Notes: generated by a model not told the origin, from the letters alone. Numbered from the stretch's first letter, positions 1 to 8,790 are shown. The stretch: DNA of 64,000 nucleotides from Candidatus Geothrix odensensis (GCA_016714685.1 JADKCH010000032.1:61597-125596), one strand, 5' to 3'. A program made the numbers and translations.

Positions 1-231
1 GGCATGGCGGTTGGCCGCGATGCTGATGCCGATGCCAGATCCGCAGACCAGCACCAGGCGCTCCCATTGATCCCTGCCCTCCGCCGCCCGGTGCGCGAAA
101 TCCGGGTAATCCACCGAGGCCATCCCGTCCGTGCCGAAATCCACCACCTCGTGTCCCTGCCCCAAGGCCCAGGCCTTGAGCCGCTCCTTCAGGTCGAACC
201 CCGCATGATCGCTTGCGAATCCGAGCTTCAT
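1..231 (-). CDS. rpiB: Ribose-5-phosphate isomerase B, N-terminal part (runs off the window)
   Basis: Interconverts ribose 5-phosphate and ribulose 5-phosphate in the non-oxidative pentose phosphate pathway, in the cytoplasm. The visible 77 codons begin MKLGFASDHAGF and reach the family motif CGSGIGISIAANR, whose Cys63 is the expected catalytic base. Asp8 and His9 of the substrate pocket are also present. The ATG at 231 starts on the canonical RpiB N-terminus. The C-terminal half lies outside the window. It is divergent from the SNF2 gene, with about 50 bp between starts. Confidence 0.9.
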   Translation of the reverse strand, partial: MKLGFASDHAGFDLKERLKAWALGQGHEVVDFGTDGMASVDYPDFAHRAAEGRDQWERLVLVCGSGIGISIAANRHA

Positions 232-281
232 CGTCCATCCCCCCGCCTTGCATCCTACCGCCAAGGCGCGGCCGGCTTCCC

Positions 282-3200
282 ATGCTGAATCCCTTCCTCC
301 AGTACCGGCCCCAGGACCGGGGCTTCCTGCTCTGCATGCCCGAGGCCGTGGACGCGGCGGAGTGGGTGCGCGCGCTGCGCACCCTGCCTGGCGAGCTGCA
401 GGGCCGGGAGCGGCTGACCCCCGCCAAGGCCCAGATCTTCCTGCCGGACGGCTCCCTGGTGGAGATGCACGCCGTGCCCCTGCGGTGGCAGCGGGCCTAC
501 CCCTGGCTCTCCTCCCTGGCCCTGCGCCCCGGGAATGCCGGACCCACCCTGCGCTTCTGGGCCATGGCCCTGCGCCTGCTGCAGTCGCTGGTGGTGCGCG
601 GCGCCATGCTGCCCCAGCTCGACACCCGCGGGAACCCCTGGAAGGCCCGCTGGGGCATCAGCCTCACCAGCCCCTCGGACCGCGCCGCCCTGCGGCAGCT
701 GGCCGAGGCCATGCCCCCCGCCGCCGTGGCCTTCCCCGAGAACGACACCTGGGCCTTCACCAAGACCGTGGCCCTGGGCGAGCTGGACGCCTTCGACATC
801 GAGGACGACCTGGCCATGCCGCCCGCAGCTGATGCCGTGCTGACGGCCTTCCTGGAGGACGGCGCCGACTTCATCATGCGCTTCGTGTCCGGTGGCCTGC
901 GGGCCGGGGACGACCCGCGCCTGGGCCTCATCCACCGCCTGCGGGGCCACAAGCGGGACCGCCTGCCCTGGGACGAGCGCATCATGGTGGCCCTCTCCCA
1001 CCAGCTGCCGGAGTTTCCCACCACGGGCATCACGGAGCGCACCCTGGGCGAGCAGCTGGCCCAGTGGAGCGAGGGCGCGCGCCCCCAGTGGCTGCGGCCC
1101 AGCCTCCGCCTGGAGACCCCCGATGTGCCCACGGCCCTCCAGGCCGTGCAGGATGCGGATCGGATGGCGGAAGAAGGCTGGATCCTCAGGGTGGGCCTGG
1201 AGACCGAGGCGGGCGCCGACATTGGCGTGGCCAAGCTCTGGGAGCCTTCCACCGAGCCCGAGGTGCTGCAGGCCCGCCAGGTGCTGCTGCGGGGCCTGGC
1301 CCGCGCCGTGCCTTTCTTCCCGGCCCTGGAGCGGGCCCTCTCGGGCCAGAAGCCCGAGGACTTGGTGCTGCGCCCCACGGAGGCCTGGGGTTTCCTCACC
1401 CGGGGCGCTGCCCAGCTCAAGGAAGCGGGCTTCCTCGTCCACATCCCCGAGGGCCTGGCCGATTTCGGCGGCGCCAAGCGGTTGCGCGCCAAGGTGCGCC
1501 TAGGCGCCCGCAACGTGCTGGACTCCGCGCCCCTGGCCCAGGCGGGCCTGGAGGGCAGCGTCAGCGCCGACTGGTCGCTCATGCTGGGCGACGACGCCCT
1601 GAGCGTGGAGGACTTCGCCCAGATGGCGAGCCTCAAGCATCCGCTGGTGGCCTGGAAGGGCAAGTGGGTGGCCCTGGATCCCGAGACCCTCAAGCAGATA
1701 TCGACCGTCATCCAGGCCAGCCGTGGCGCGGGCTTCGAGAGCATGACCAAGGGCGAGGCCCTGGCCGCGGCCCTCACCGGGACCGCCCGCATCCCCGGCG
1801 TCAGCGAGGCCATCGAGGTGGAGGTCGCCGGCGACTTCGGCGCGGCCCTCGAGGACCTCAAGATCCTGCCCGACAAGCCCATCGTCCAGCCCGCCAGCTT
1901 CCATGGGCAGCTGCGCCCCTACCAGCTTCGGGGCCTCGCCTGGCTCGAAGGCCTGTCCCGGCATGGCCTGGGCGGCATCCTCGCCGACGACATGGGCCTG
2001 GGCAAGACCATCCAGGTGCTGGCCCTGCTGTTGCACCGCCAGACCGAACGCCCCGAATTCGGCCCCGCCACCCTGCTGGTCTGCCCCACTTCGCTGCTGG
2101 GCAACTGGGAGCGGGAGCTGGCCAAGTTCGCGCCCAGCCTGCCGGTCTTCGTGCACCACGGCAACAACCGGGACCGTCTGCCCAACACCTTCAAGCCCCA
2201 CACCCTCGTGCTCACCACCTACGGCGTGGTGCGCCGCGAGGAGGACACCTTCGCCAGCCGCTCCTGGGGCATGGTGGTGGTGGACGAGGCCCAGGCCATC
2301 AAGAACGCGGGATCGGCCCAGGCCAAGGCCATCCGCAAGCTGCGTGGCGCCTTCCGCCTGGCGCTGACGGGCACGCCCATCGAGAACCGTCTCACAGAGC
2401 TGTGGGCCATCATGAGCGCGGGCCTGCCGGGCTACCTGGGCAGCGAGTCCCACTTCAAGGAGCGCTTCGCCAATCCCATCGAGAAGTACCGCGATCCTGA
2501 CGCCGCCAACGAGTTGCGCCAGCGCATCGGCCCCTTCATCCTGCGCCGCCTCAAGAGCGACAAGGCCATCATCCAGGACCTGCCCGAGAAGCACGAGATG
2601 AAGGTCTTCACCACGCTCAGCCGCGAGCAGGCGGAGCTCTACCAGTACCGCGTGGAGAAGATGGACGAGGAGCTGGATGCCGCGTCTTCGGGCATCGAGC
2701 GCCGGGGCCGCATCCTGGCCCTGCTCACTCACCTCAAGCAGATCTGCAACCACCCCAGCCAGTTCCTCAAGGCCCAGGGCCCCTACCGCGGCCGCAGCGG
2801 CAAGCTGGACCGCCTCACGGAGATGCTCGAAGAGGTGGTCGAGGCCGGCGAACGCGCGCTCGTCTTCACCCAGTTCAAGGAGATGGGCGACCGCCTGCAG
2901 ATCCACCTGCAGGATGCCCTGGGCTTCGAGCCGCCCTTCCTCCACGGCGGCACCAGCCGCGAAGGCCGCGATGAGCTGGTACGCAGCTTCCAGGAGGATC
3001 CGGATTCCCCGCCCGTGCTGCTGCTGAGCCTCAAGGCGGGCGGCGTGGGCCTCAACCTCACGGCTGCCACGCACGTCTTCCACTTCGACCGCTGGTGGAA
3101 CCCGGCCGTGGAGGACCAGGCCACGGACCGCACCTACCGCATCGGCCAGACCAAGAACGTGCAGGTGCACAAGCTCGTCACCATCGGCACCCTGGAAGAG

Positions 3201-3425
3201 AAGATCGACGCCCTGCTGGAGTCCAAGCGGGATCTGGCAGACCGCGTGGTGGGCTCGGGCGAAGGCTGGCTCACCGAGCTGGACGACGACGCCCTGCGCC
3301 GCCTGGTGGCCCTGGATCCCGACGCCGAGTTGCTGGATCCCGACGAGGGCAACGGGGATGAGCCCGCCGCGCCGAAGCCAGGCGCCAAGCTGGGCCGCCG
3401 CAAAGTGAAGGAGGTGGCGGAATGA
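282..3425 (+). CDS. SNF2-family DEAD/DEAH helicase (SWI/SNF-type ATPase)
   Basis: A double-stranded-DNA translocase of the Snf2/RapA superfamily, 1047 residues, presumably remodelling protein-DNA complexes. The N-terminal ~530 residues form the accessory region usual in bacterial SNF2 proteins. The helicase core follows: Walker A DDMGLGKT at about 569-576, Walker B DEAQ at 668-671, LTGTPIENR, then AGGVGLNL and the motif V/VI block WWNPAVEDQATDRTYRIGQ. I chose ATG 282 because the in-frame ATG at 213 would overlap the divergent rpiB start and adds a non-conserved leader. It overlaps the SWIM gene by ATGA, so the two are probably translated together. The biological substrate is unknown. Confidence 0.93.
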   Translation: MLNPFLQYRPQDRGFLLCMPEAVDAAEWVRALRTLPGELQGRERLTPAKAQIFLPDGSLVEMHAVPLRWQRAYPWLSSLALRPGNAGPTLRFWAMALRLLQSLVVRGAMLPQLDTRGNPWKARWGISLTSPSDRAALRQLAEAMPPAAVAFPENDTWAFTKTVALGELDAFDIEDDLAMPPAADAVLTAFLEDGADFIMRFVSGGLRAGDDPRLGLIHRLRGHKRDRLPWDERIMVALSHQLPEFPTTGITERTLGEQLAQWSEGARPQWLRPSLRLETPDVPTALQAVQDADRMAEEGWILRVGLETEAGADIGVAKLWEPSTEPEVLQARQVLLRGLARAVPFFPALERALSGQKPEDLVLRPTEAWGFLTRGAAQLKEAGFLVHIPEGLADFGGAKRLRAKVRLGARNVLDSAPLAQAGLEGSVSADWSLMLGDDALSVEDFAQMASLKHPLVAWKGKWVALDPETLKQISTVIQASRGAGFESMTKGEALAAALTGTARIPGVSEAIEVEVAGDFGAALEDLKILPDKPIVQPASFHGQLRPYQLRGLAWLEGLSRHGLGGILADDMGLGKTIQVLALLLHRQTERPEFGPATLLVCPTSLLGNWERELAKFAPSLPVFVHHGNNRDRLPNTFKPHTLVLTTYGVVRREEDTFASRSWGMVVVDEAQAIKNAGSAQAKAIRKLRGAFRLALTGTPIENRLTELWAIMSAGLPGYLGSESHFKERFANPIEKYRDPDAANELRQRIGPFILRRLKSDKAIIQDLPEKHEMKVFTTLSREQAELYQYRVEKMDEELDAASSGIERRGRILALLTHLKQICNHPSQFLKAQGPYRGRSGKLDRLTEMLEEVVEAGERALVFTQFKEMGDRLQIHLQDALGFEPPFLHGGTSREGRDELVRSFQEDPDSPPVLLLSLKAGGVGLNLTAATHVFHFDRWWNPAVEDQATDRTYRIGQTKNVQVHKLVTIGTLEEKIDALLESKRDLADRVVGSGEGWLTELDDDALRRLVALDPDAELLDPDEGNGDEPAAPKPGAKLGRRKVKEVAE

Positions 3426-4390
3426 TCAGCCACGCCGACCGCTTCGGCGCCACCTGGTGGGGCCGCCTCTGGATCAACGGCCTCGAGAAGCTGGGGGACG
3501 ACTACGAGAACCGCCTGCCCCGCGGCAAGAAGTACGCGGAGGACGGCCACGTGTCGCACTTCGGCGTGCAGCCCGGCGAGATCCAGGCCCGGGTCCACGG
3601 GCGCAAGACCTACAACGTGACCCTGGGCCTGCCCGCCCTCACCGCTGCCCAGTGGGAGAAGGCCCTCGACCGCATCGCCCTGGAGAGCCGCTTCGTGGCC
3701 TCCCTGCTGGCGGGCGAGATGCCCCAGGGCCTGGATGAGACCTTCCGTGAAGCCGGAGCCAGCCTCTATCCCCGCGTGCCCAAGGAGCTGCAGACCCACT
3801 GCGACTGCCCGGACTGGGCCAATCCCTGCAAGCATGTGGCCGCCGTCTGCTATGTGATGGCCGAGGCCCTGGACCGGGACCCATGGCTGCTCTTCGACCT
3901 GCGGGGCAAGAGCCGCGACGAGGTGCTGCAGGCCCTGCAGTCGGCCCTGGATGCCGCCGCCGTGGCCGCGCCGAAGAAGCGGGGCCGTCCCCCCAAGAAG
4001 AAGCAGACCGTGGCCGACCTCCTGCGCCGCGAGCAGCCCGAGCCCGAGCCCTGGCGGCGCCTCCCGGAGGAGGCCTACGACGCCATCCCCATGCCCCTGC
4101 CCGAGATCGCCATCCCCCGCGTGATCCCGCCGGACCCCTCGGTGTTCACGCAGCTGGGCCCTCTTCCCCACGCCCGCATCGAGACCAGCCTCTGCCTCGC
4201 GGCCCTCATGCACCGCACCGCCCAGTGGGTGCAGCAGCAGATCGAGGATGGCCCGCACCGCCTGGATGACGGGGAAGGCGAAGGCGACCTGGAGCAGCCG
4301 GCCTCGCCCTTCGACGCCCCCCTGCAGCCCCCCCCCAAGACCAGCCGCAACTGGCGCCACAAGAAGCGGCGCTGGGGCAAAAAGGGCTGA
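3422..4390 (+). CDS. SWIM zinc-finger protein paired with the SNF2 helicase
   Basis: A 322-residue protein with a SWIM-type zinc site: Cys127-x-Cys129-x6-Cys136-x-His138 within CDCPDWANPCKHVA. SWIM fingers bind DNA or protein. In many bacteria a SWIM gene sits directly beside an SNF2 ATPase, as here, where the ATG overlaps the helicase stop. The C-terminal part is low-complexity and basic, with a KKRGRPPKKK stretch resembling an AT-hook at about 188-197, consistent with nucleic-acid contact. It is inferred to be the partner subunit of the upstream ATPase; the process they serve cannot be read from the sequence. Confidence 0.85.
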   Translation: MISHADRFGATWWGRLWINGLEKLGDDYENRLPRGKKYAEDGHVSHFGVQPGEIQARVHGRKTYNVTLGLPALTAAQWEKALDRIALESRFVASLLAGEMPQGLDETFREAGASLYPRVPKELQTHCDCPDWANPCKHVAAVCYVMAEALDRDPWLLFDLRGKSRDEVLQALQSALDAAAVAAPKKRGRPPKKKQTVADLLRREQPEPEPWRRLPEEAYDAIPMPLPEIAIPRVIPPDPSVFTQLGPLPHARIETSLCLAALMHRTAQWVQQQIEDGPHRLDDGEGEGDLEQPASPFDAPLQPPPKTSRNWRHKKRRWGKKG

Positions 4391-4419
4391 CAATATCCCG
4401 TCCTGAACCCGGAGTCCCC

Positions 4420-4794
4420 ATGCGCACCATTTCCACCCCGAACGCCCCTGCCGCCATCGGTCCCTACAGCCAGGCCCAGATCTCGGGCAACCACCTCTAC
4501 ACTTCGGGCCAGATCCCCCTGGTACCCGAAACCATGGAGATGGTCACCGGCCCCATCGAGGCCCAGGCCGAGCAGGTGCTGAAGAACCTCGCCGCCGTGC
4601 TGGCGGCCGCCGGCACCGGCTGGGACCGCGTGGTGAAGACCACCGTCTTCCTCACGGACATGGCCGATTTCATCGCCTTCAACGCCGTCTACGAAAAGGC
4701 CCTGGGCGCCGCCAAGCCCGCCCGCAGCACCGTGCAGGTGGCCGCTCTGCCGCGGGGTGCCAAGGTCGAGATCGAGCTGATCGCGGAAGTATAG
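4420..4794 (+). CDS. ridA: RidA family enamine/imine deaminase
   Basis: Hydrolyses reactive enamines and imines such as 2-aminoacrylate released by PLP enzymes, acting as a cytoplasmic homotrimer. The 124-residue length is typical. The N-terminal IGPYSQA motif, the conserved Arg102 in ARSTVQVAALP and Glu117 near the end fit the active RidA subgroup. The start follows the motif GGAGTCCCC. A second copy of the last codons lies 160 bp downstream, at 4924-4954. Confidence 0.92.
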   Translation: MRTISTPNAPAAIGPYSQAQISGNHLYTSGQIPLVPETMEMVTGPIEAQAEQVLKNLAAVLAAAGTGWDRVVKTTVFLTDMADFIAFNAVYEKALGAAKPARSTVQVAALPRGAKVEIELIAEV

Positions 4795-4954
4795 GTTCCC
4801 GACTCTCCCTTGGCCGCTGGGCGCTCGGCTTCGCCTCGGGCGCACGCGGCCCTGGCAGCCCACGAACGCACAGGGCCCCGCCCTGTACTCCCACTTGCCT
4901 GCGGCTCGCGGAGTGGGGCCCCCGGTCGAGATCGAGCTGATCGCCGAGGTCTAA
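4795..4954 (+). repeat. Structured insert ending in a second copy of the ridA 3' end
   Basis: Bases 4764-4784 inside ridA recur exactly at 4924-4944. Both copies continue with codons for Ala-Glu-Val-stop, but every one of those four codons differs in spelling. Between the copies lies GC-rich sequence with perfect inverted repeats: CAGGGC/GCCCTG around 4870-4885, and CCCACT/AGTGGG around 4890-4917. This looks like a small element inserted at the gene end, or a remnant of an older ridA tail. No ORF or transposase is present. Confidence 0.5.
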
Positions 4955-4987
4955 ATCCACCACGAAGACTGGTAGACCATGGCTTTT

Positions 4988-5711
4988 CTAAGCCAGCCCC
5001 AGCCTCGCCTTGAGCCCCGGCGCGGCGCCGCGGCTCACCTCCACCTCGGCCCCGCCGCTGAGCCGCACGCGCAGCCGGCCCGAATCCCCGGCGCGCACGC
5101 CCACGATGGCTTCGGGACGGAGGAGTAGGTGGCGGTGGCCACGGACCACGCGGCTGCCGAGGATGGCTTCCGCTTCGGCCAGGGTCTTCCAGGTGGTCCG
5201 CAGGCGCTCGCCGGCGAAGGCCCACACGGCCTCCTCCTCGAAGAGGAAGTGGGTGGTCCGGGCCAGGTCCACCAGCACCACGCCTTCGCCGGCCTTCACG
5301 GGGAAGCGGAAGGGGCCGGCCGGTCGCGCGGCGGCATCGCGCCCCGTCACCGCCTCCGCGCGAGCGCGCAGGCGGTGCAGGGTCGTGACCAGGCGCTCCT
5401 GTCGTGACCGGCTTCAGCAGGTAGTCCGTGACGGCCTGCTCGAAGGCCCGCACCGCATGCTCCGCATAGGCTGTCACGAAGACCACGGGGAAGGGGCGCG
5501 GCAGGTCCGCCACCACATCCAGCCCGGTGAGGCCGGGCATCTGGATGTCCAGGAACAGGGCGTCCACGGCCTCGCCGCGGGCCAGCCAGTCCAGCACGGC
5601 GGGGCCATCCTCCAGCTCGGCCACCACCTCGCAGCCCGCCTCCCGCAGCAGCCGCGTCAGGCGCTTCCGGTTGAAGGGCTCGTCCTCGGCCACCAGCACT
5701 CGCAGGCTCAT
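4988..5711 (-). pseudogene. LytTR-family response regulator, broken by a one-base frameshift
   Basis: A DNA-binding response regulator of the LytR/AlgR type, about 240 residues if restored. The receiver domain starts at ATG 5711, with acidic residues EDE at 9-11, phospho-acceptor Asp55 in LFLDIQMPG and Lys100 in LLKPV. The LytTR DNA-binding domain continues in another frame, from about 5395 down to the TAG at 4988. One extra base near 5397-5401 separates them; removing it joins KPVTT to ERLVTTLHRLRA. It overlaps the sensor kinase by ATGA, so the pair forms a two-component system. The break may be a sequencing error, because the second half is well preserved. Confidence 0.8.
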
Positions 5712-6805
5712 GGCTTCACCGCCAGGCGCAGCTCGGCCACGGTCCAGTGGCCGTCGCGCCGGAGATTCAGCGCATCGGCAGGCGCACCGAGCAGGGCCAG
5801 GCGCTCCCGCAGGTTGCGCAGACCCAGGCCCCGGCCTTCGGCCTCCGCCGGGGCAGGGCCCGTGTTGGCCACGGAGACGAAGAGTTGATCACCCTCGCAG
5901 CGCACCTCCACCTTCAGCTCGCCGCCTCCCACGGCCAGGGCCACGCCGTGCTTCAGGGCGTTCTCCACCAGGGGCTGGATCATGAGGGGCGGGATCTCCA
6001 GCGAATCCAGGGCCTCGGGCCAGTCCCAGCTTTCGCGCAGGCGGTGCCCCAGGCGCAGACGCTCCAGGGACAGGTGCAGCTCGACCAGGCGCCGCTCGTC
6101 CCGCAGCGGGGCCCGCAGGCGGGAGCCGTGCTCCAGCAGAGCCCGCAGCAGGTCGGCAAGGTTCACCAGGGCGGCCTCCGCCGCCACGGGATCCTCCCGC
6201 ACCAGCTCGGTCAGTCCGCTGATGGCATTGAACAGCACGTGCGGGTTCATCTGGCCCTGCAGGACGCGGGCCTGGGCCTCGTCGGCGGCCCGGCGCGCGG
6301 CGGCCTCCTGCAGCTCGGCCCGCTCGCGATCCGCGAGGATCCAGCCCAGCAGCAGGCCAAAGGAGAGGTGCGCCACGCCCAGGATCCAGAAGCGCGGATG
6401 GATGTGCAGCCGCCGCGGGGCTTCGGAGCGCTCCATATTCCGGCGGAAACCACGCTCAAGGGGGCCAGGGCCCTGTCCCCGGCCCGGCGGCGGCCCCCCC
6501 GCGGTGCCCAAGAGCAGCAGCACGCCCAGGGTGAGTGCCGCCATCCAGGGCAGGGCCTGGGCCGCGCCGCGCGGGGCGCTGGCCAGGGGGGCCTCATCGC
6601 CGGTCCACTGCCAGGGCAGCGGGGCCAGCACGAGAAAGAGGGCCACCCAGAGCGAGGGCGTGAGCGCCTCGAGGAGCCCGGGGCTGGGCAGACCCATGAG
6701 GAGCCGGGTGCCGTTCCACACCAGCCCGAACAGCAGCGCGGCGCCCCAGGTCCGGGGGCGCCGCGTCCGCTGCCAGGTGGCCTGGAGAACCGCTGAAGCG
6801 CGCAT
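5708..6805 (-). CDS. LytS/YehU-type membrane sensor histidine kinase
   Basis: A membrane-bound kinase of the His_kinase (PF06580) family, 365 residues, partner of the LytTR regulator directly downstream. About four hydrophobic segments are visible (roughly 21-40, 52-66, 84-101 and 139-157). A short helical linker follows, then the phospho-acceptor motif MNPHVLFNAISGL with His189. The HATPase part carries PLVENALKHG (N box) and GRGLGLRNLRERL (G box). No periplasmic sensor domain is evident, so the signal is probably sensed in or near the membrane. The stop overlaps the regulator start. Confidence 0.88.
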   Translation of the reverse strand: MRASAVLQATWQRTRRPRTWGAALLFGLVWNGTRLLMGLPSPGLLEALTPSLWVALFLVLAPLPWQWTGDEAPLASAPRGAAQALPWMAALTLGVLLLLGTAGGPPPGRGQGPGPLERGFRRNMERSEAPRRLHIHPRFWILGVAHLSFGLLLGWILADRERAELQEAAARRAADEAQARVLQGQMNPHVLFNAISGLTELVREDPVAAEAALVNLADLLRALLEHGSRLRAPLRDERRLVELHLSLERLRLGHRLRESWDWPEALDSLEIPPLMIQPLVENALKHGVALAVGGGELKVEVRCEGDQLFVSVANTGPAPAEAEGRGLGLRNLRERLALLGAPADALNLRRDGHWTVAELRLAVKP

Positions 6806-6834
6806 GGTTCCTCAGGATAGCGGGGCGAGGGCCA

Positions 6835-7377
6835 TCAGGAGGGTTGGACCAACGGGCAGTCGGGGTTCAGGCCCGCACCGGGGCCGCGGCCGCCGGGGCC
6901 CATGCCTTTGCCGGGGCGGGAGCCAGGGCCCCGACCACGCCCGCCGCGAGGTCCCATGCCCGCGGGTCCCTGTTCGAAGGTCGCCTTCTGCTCGGCCGTG
7001 AGCAGAGGCAGGATCTCCTGGCGCACAGCCCGGCGTTCGAGCATCAGGTCAAACCGGGCGGCGGAGGCCTTGTCGTGGAGGACCTTCAGGGTGCCGGCAT
7101 CGGTCGTGGCATCGGCCATGGCTTCCCGCAGTGCCTTGTGGGCGGCCTGGGCCGTCTCGCCCTTGGCCTGGAAGGCGGCCAGGTGCCTGCCGTGGATGGC
7201 CTTCACCTGGGCCTGCTGGGCCTCGCTCAGGTTCAGGCCGCGCAGACCCCGGCCCTCGCCGAAGCCAGGTCCGCGGCCCTGGCCGGGGCCGAAGCCGGGG
7301 CCCTGGGCGGAGAGGGTCGCGCCGATGGCGAGGAAGGCCACGGCGAGGGCGGCAGATCGAAAGGACTGGCTGGTCAT
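6835..7377 (-). CDS. Spy/CpxP-like periplasmic LTXXQ protein
   Basis: A small exported protein of about 180 residues. The signal peptide ends near ATLSAQ. Two LTXXQ-type motifs follow, LNLSEAQQAQV and LPLLTAEQKATF, as in Spy/CpxP periplasmic chaperones and envelope-stress or metal-response proteins. Both ends are unusually rich in Gly, Pro and Arg. ATG 7377 is chosen because AGGAGCT lies 6 nt upstream and the signal peptide starts there. It lies 30 bp upstream of the sensor kinase on the same strand and may be co-transcribed with it. The binding partner is unknown. Confidence 0.75.
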   Translation of the reverse strand: MTSQSFRSAALAVAFLAIGATLSAQGPGFGPGQGRGPGFGEGRGLRGLNLSEAQQAQVKAIHGRHLAAFQAKGETAQAAHKALREAMADATTDAGTLKVLHDKASAARFDLMLERRAVRQEILPLLTAEQKATFEQGPAGMGPRGGRGRGPGSRPGKGMGPGGRGPGAGLNPDCPLVQPS

Positions 7378-7651
7378 GGGGAGCTCCTGGTGGCTGGGGC
7401 GGATCATCCGTCCACATCAGGAGATGCGCGTGGCAGGGCTTGGGTGGAACCTCCTTGGCGGATGACAGATCGGGGGGCCCGAATGGCAGCAGGAAGGGGT
7501 TGAATGGCGGCGCCGCCCCCCTCGATGCCAGCGCCCGCCTGATCCACATCCCTGGCCGGCGCCGAGGTTGGCCCTTGGGGAAATTTTGCCCTCCGCAGGA
7601 CGGCCTGTTAGTTTTTACTGTCTACCACCCCATCCCCTTGTGGAGCTTCCC

Positions 7652-8236
7652 ATGCGAAAAATCATCCTGGCCGCCCTGGTTGTCGGCGCCCCCCTGGCGG
7701 CCCAGTCCTGGGAACTTGGCCTGTTCGCGGGCCAGCAGTCCTACAAGAGCATCGATGCTTTCGGCGGGTCTGTTCAGCCGAAGAGCAAGACCGTCCTGGG
7801 AGCCCGCGTGGGATACAGCGTGGTCGACCTGGGACCCGCCCTCTTCCAGTTGACCGCTGGCTTCCAGCCCAAGACCGATGCCACCCTCGAGGCCAACGGC
7901 ACGGATGTCGGAAGCAAGTTCCAGCACCAGCACATGAGCGTGGGCGCCATGTTCAACTTCAAGGCCGGGGTGGCCTTCGGAGCCGGGATCGAGTACCGCT
8001 TCGAGAAACTGAACATCACCGACTCTGGCCTCAGCGACACGTCCTACAACCGCCCCTGGCTGCGGGCCAACGTGGGCTACGCCCTCCCCAGCCCGATCGT
8101 GAAGCCGTTCTTCGGACTGGAGGTGGCCCTCCCCCTCACGAGCAAGAGCTTCAGCGCCACCGCCAGCGACGAGGACAACATGAAGGCCTTCGCCCCGAAG
8201 CTGCAGATCGGCCTCTACGGCGGCATCCGCTTCTAG
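7652..8236 (+). CDS. Outer-membrane beta-barrel protein (opacity/OmpW-like size)
   Basis: A 194-residue protein with a cleavable signal peptide (MRKIILAALVVGAPLAAQ) and alternating hydrophobic/polar strands. It ends in an aromatic residue, GGIRF, typical of BAM-assembled barrels. Length and strand pattern suggest an 8-stranded barrel. The ATG at 7652 follows GGAGC and begins the signal peptide. It is monocistronic: preceded by a 270-bp non-coding stretch and followed by a strong terminator. The ligand is unknown. Confidence 0.75.
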   Translation: MRKIILAALVVGAPLAAQSWELGLFAGQQSYKSIDAFGGSVQPKSKTVLGARVGYSVVDLGPALFQLTAGFQPKTDATLEANGTDVGSKFQHQHMSVGAMFNFKAGVAFGAGIEYRFEKLNITDSGLSDTSYNRPWLRANVGYALPSPIVKPFFGLEVALPLTSKSFSATASDEDNMKAFAPKLQIGLYGGIRF

Positions 8237-8251
8237 GCCATTCCGAACCAG

Positions 8252-8280
8252 AAAACGCCCCGCCACTGCGGGGCGTTTTT
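8252..8280 (+). terminator. Rho-independent terminator after the outer-membrane protein gene
   Basis: A perfect 8-bp stem CGCCCCGC/GCGGGGCG (8256-8263 and 8268-8275) with a CACT loop, flanked by AAAA on the left and TTTTT on the right. It can work for both converging transcription units: the barrel gene (+) and the 8297-8770 gene (-). Confidence 0.95.
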
Positions 8281-8296
8281 CTTGCCGAAGCTGGGC

Positions 8297-8770
8297 CTAC
8301 TCCTCCTCGGTCTCCCCGATGTCCTCCGCCACGGCCTCCCAGCGGTTCCGGGCCTGGTAGGCGGGATCCTTGAGGTGGGCGAGGAAGTCCGTCATGCGCG
8401 GGCCCCAGGAGGAGGTGGCCACGCAGCCCTCGGGGGCGTGGGGCAGCAGGTCCGCCGGGGCCTCCTCCAGGCAGAGCTGGGTGAGGGTCAGGGCCTGGCG
8501 GTAGCTTTCGCCCACGGGCGTCAGGTTGGCGGACAGGGTGTCCAGAAGCTCGGCCAGGGGCGAGTCTTCGGGCAGGGCTTCGGCTTCGGCCTCCAGCAGC
8601 TCGACGGTCTTCAGCCGGGCCGCGATCAGCTTGAGGTGCAGGCGCTCCAGCTCCCGGCGGGCGGCGCCCCGGGCCAGGGCATGGGCCGCGTCCTCCAGGT
8701 GGGGGTGCAGCTTGCGGAAGAGCAGGGAGAGGGCGGTCTCCGCCGGAGTCATGGGCAATGCTTCCGTCAC
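8297..8770 (-). CDS. Hypothetical helical protein
   Basis: A 157-residue acidic protein that I do not recognise. It is predicted mostly alpha-helical, without signal peptide or membrane segment, and ends in a run of Glu. I chose the GTG at 8770 because AGGAGG lies just upstream; a downstream ATG at 8752 has no such site. The ribosome-binding site sits inside a hairpin (see 8768-8790). It is divergent from the Hpt gene, which hints at but does not prove a shared role. Confidence 0.6.
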   Translation of the reverse strand: MTEALPMTPAETALSLLFRKLHPHLEDAAHALARGAARRELERLHLKLIAARLKTVELLEAEAEALPEDSPLAELLDTLSANLTPVGESYRQALTLTQLCLEEAPADLLPHAPEGCVATSSWGPRMTDFLAHLKDPAYQARNRWEAVAEDIGETEEE

Positions 8771-8790
8771 GCGGCACCTCCTGTGCCGCG
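8768..8790 (-). promoter_or_regulatory. Hairpin that encloses the ribosome-binding site of the 8297-8770 gene
   Basis: An 8-bp perfect stem (8770-8777 with 8783-8790) closes a 5-nt loop reading AGGAG on the minus strand. The stem runs into the GTG start codon, so folding would hide the start while displaying the Shine-Dalgarno bases in the loop. It may act as a translational control site or as a protein-binding site. Confidence 0.45.

Noticed and set aside
213..281. Earlier in-frame start for the SNF2 helicase
   Set aside because: It overlaps the divergent rpiB start and adds a Pro/Arg-rich leader not expected in the family; ATG 282 fits better.
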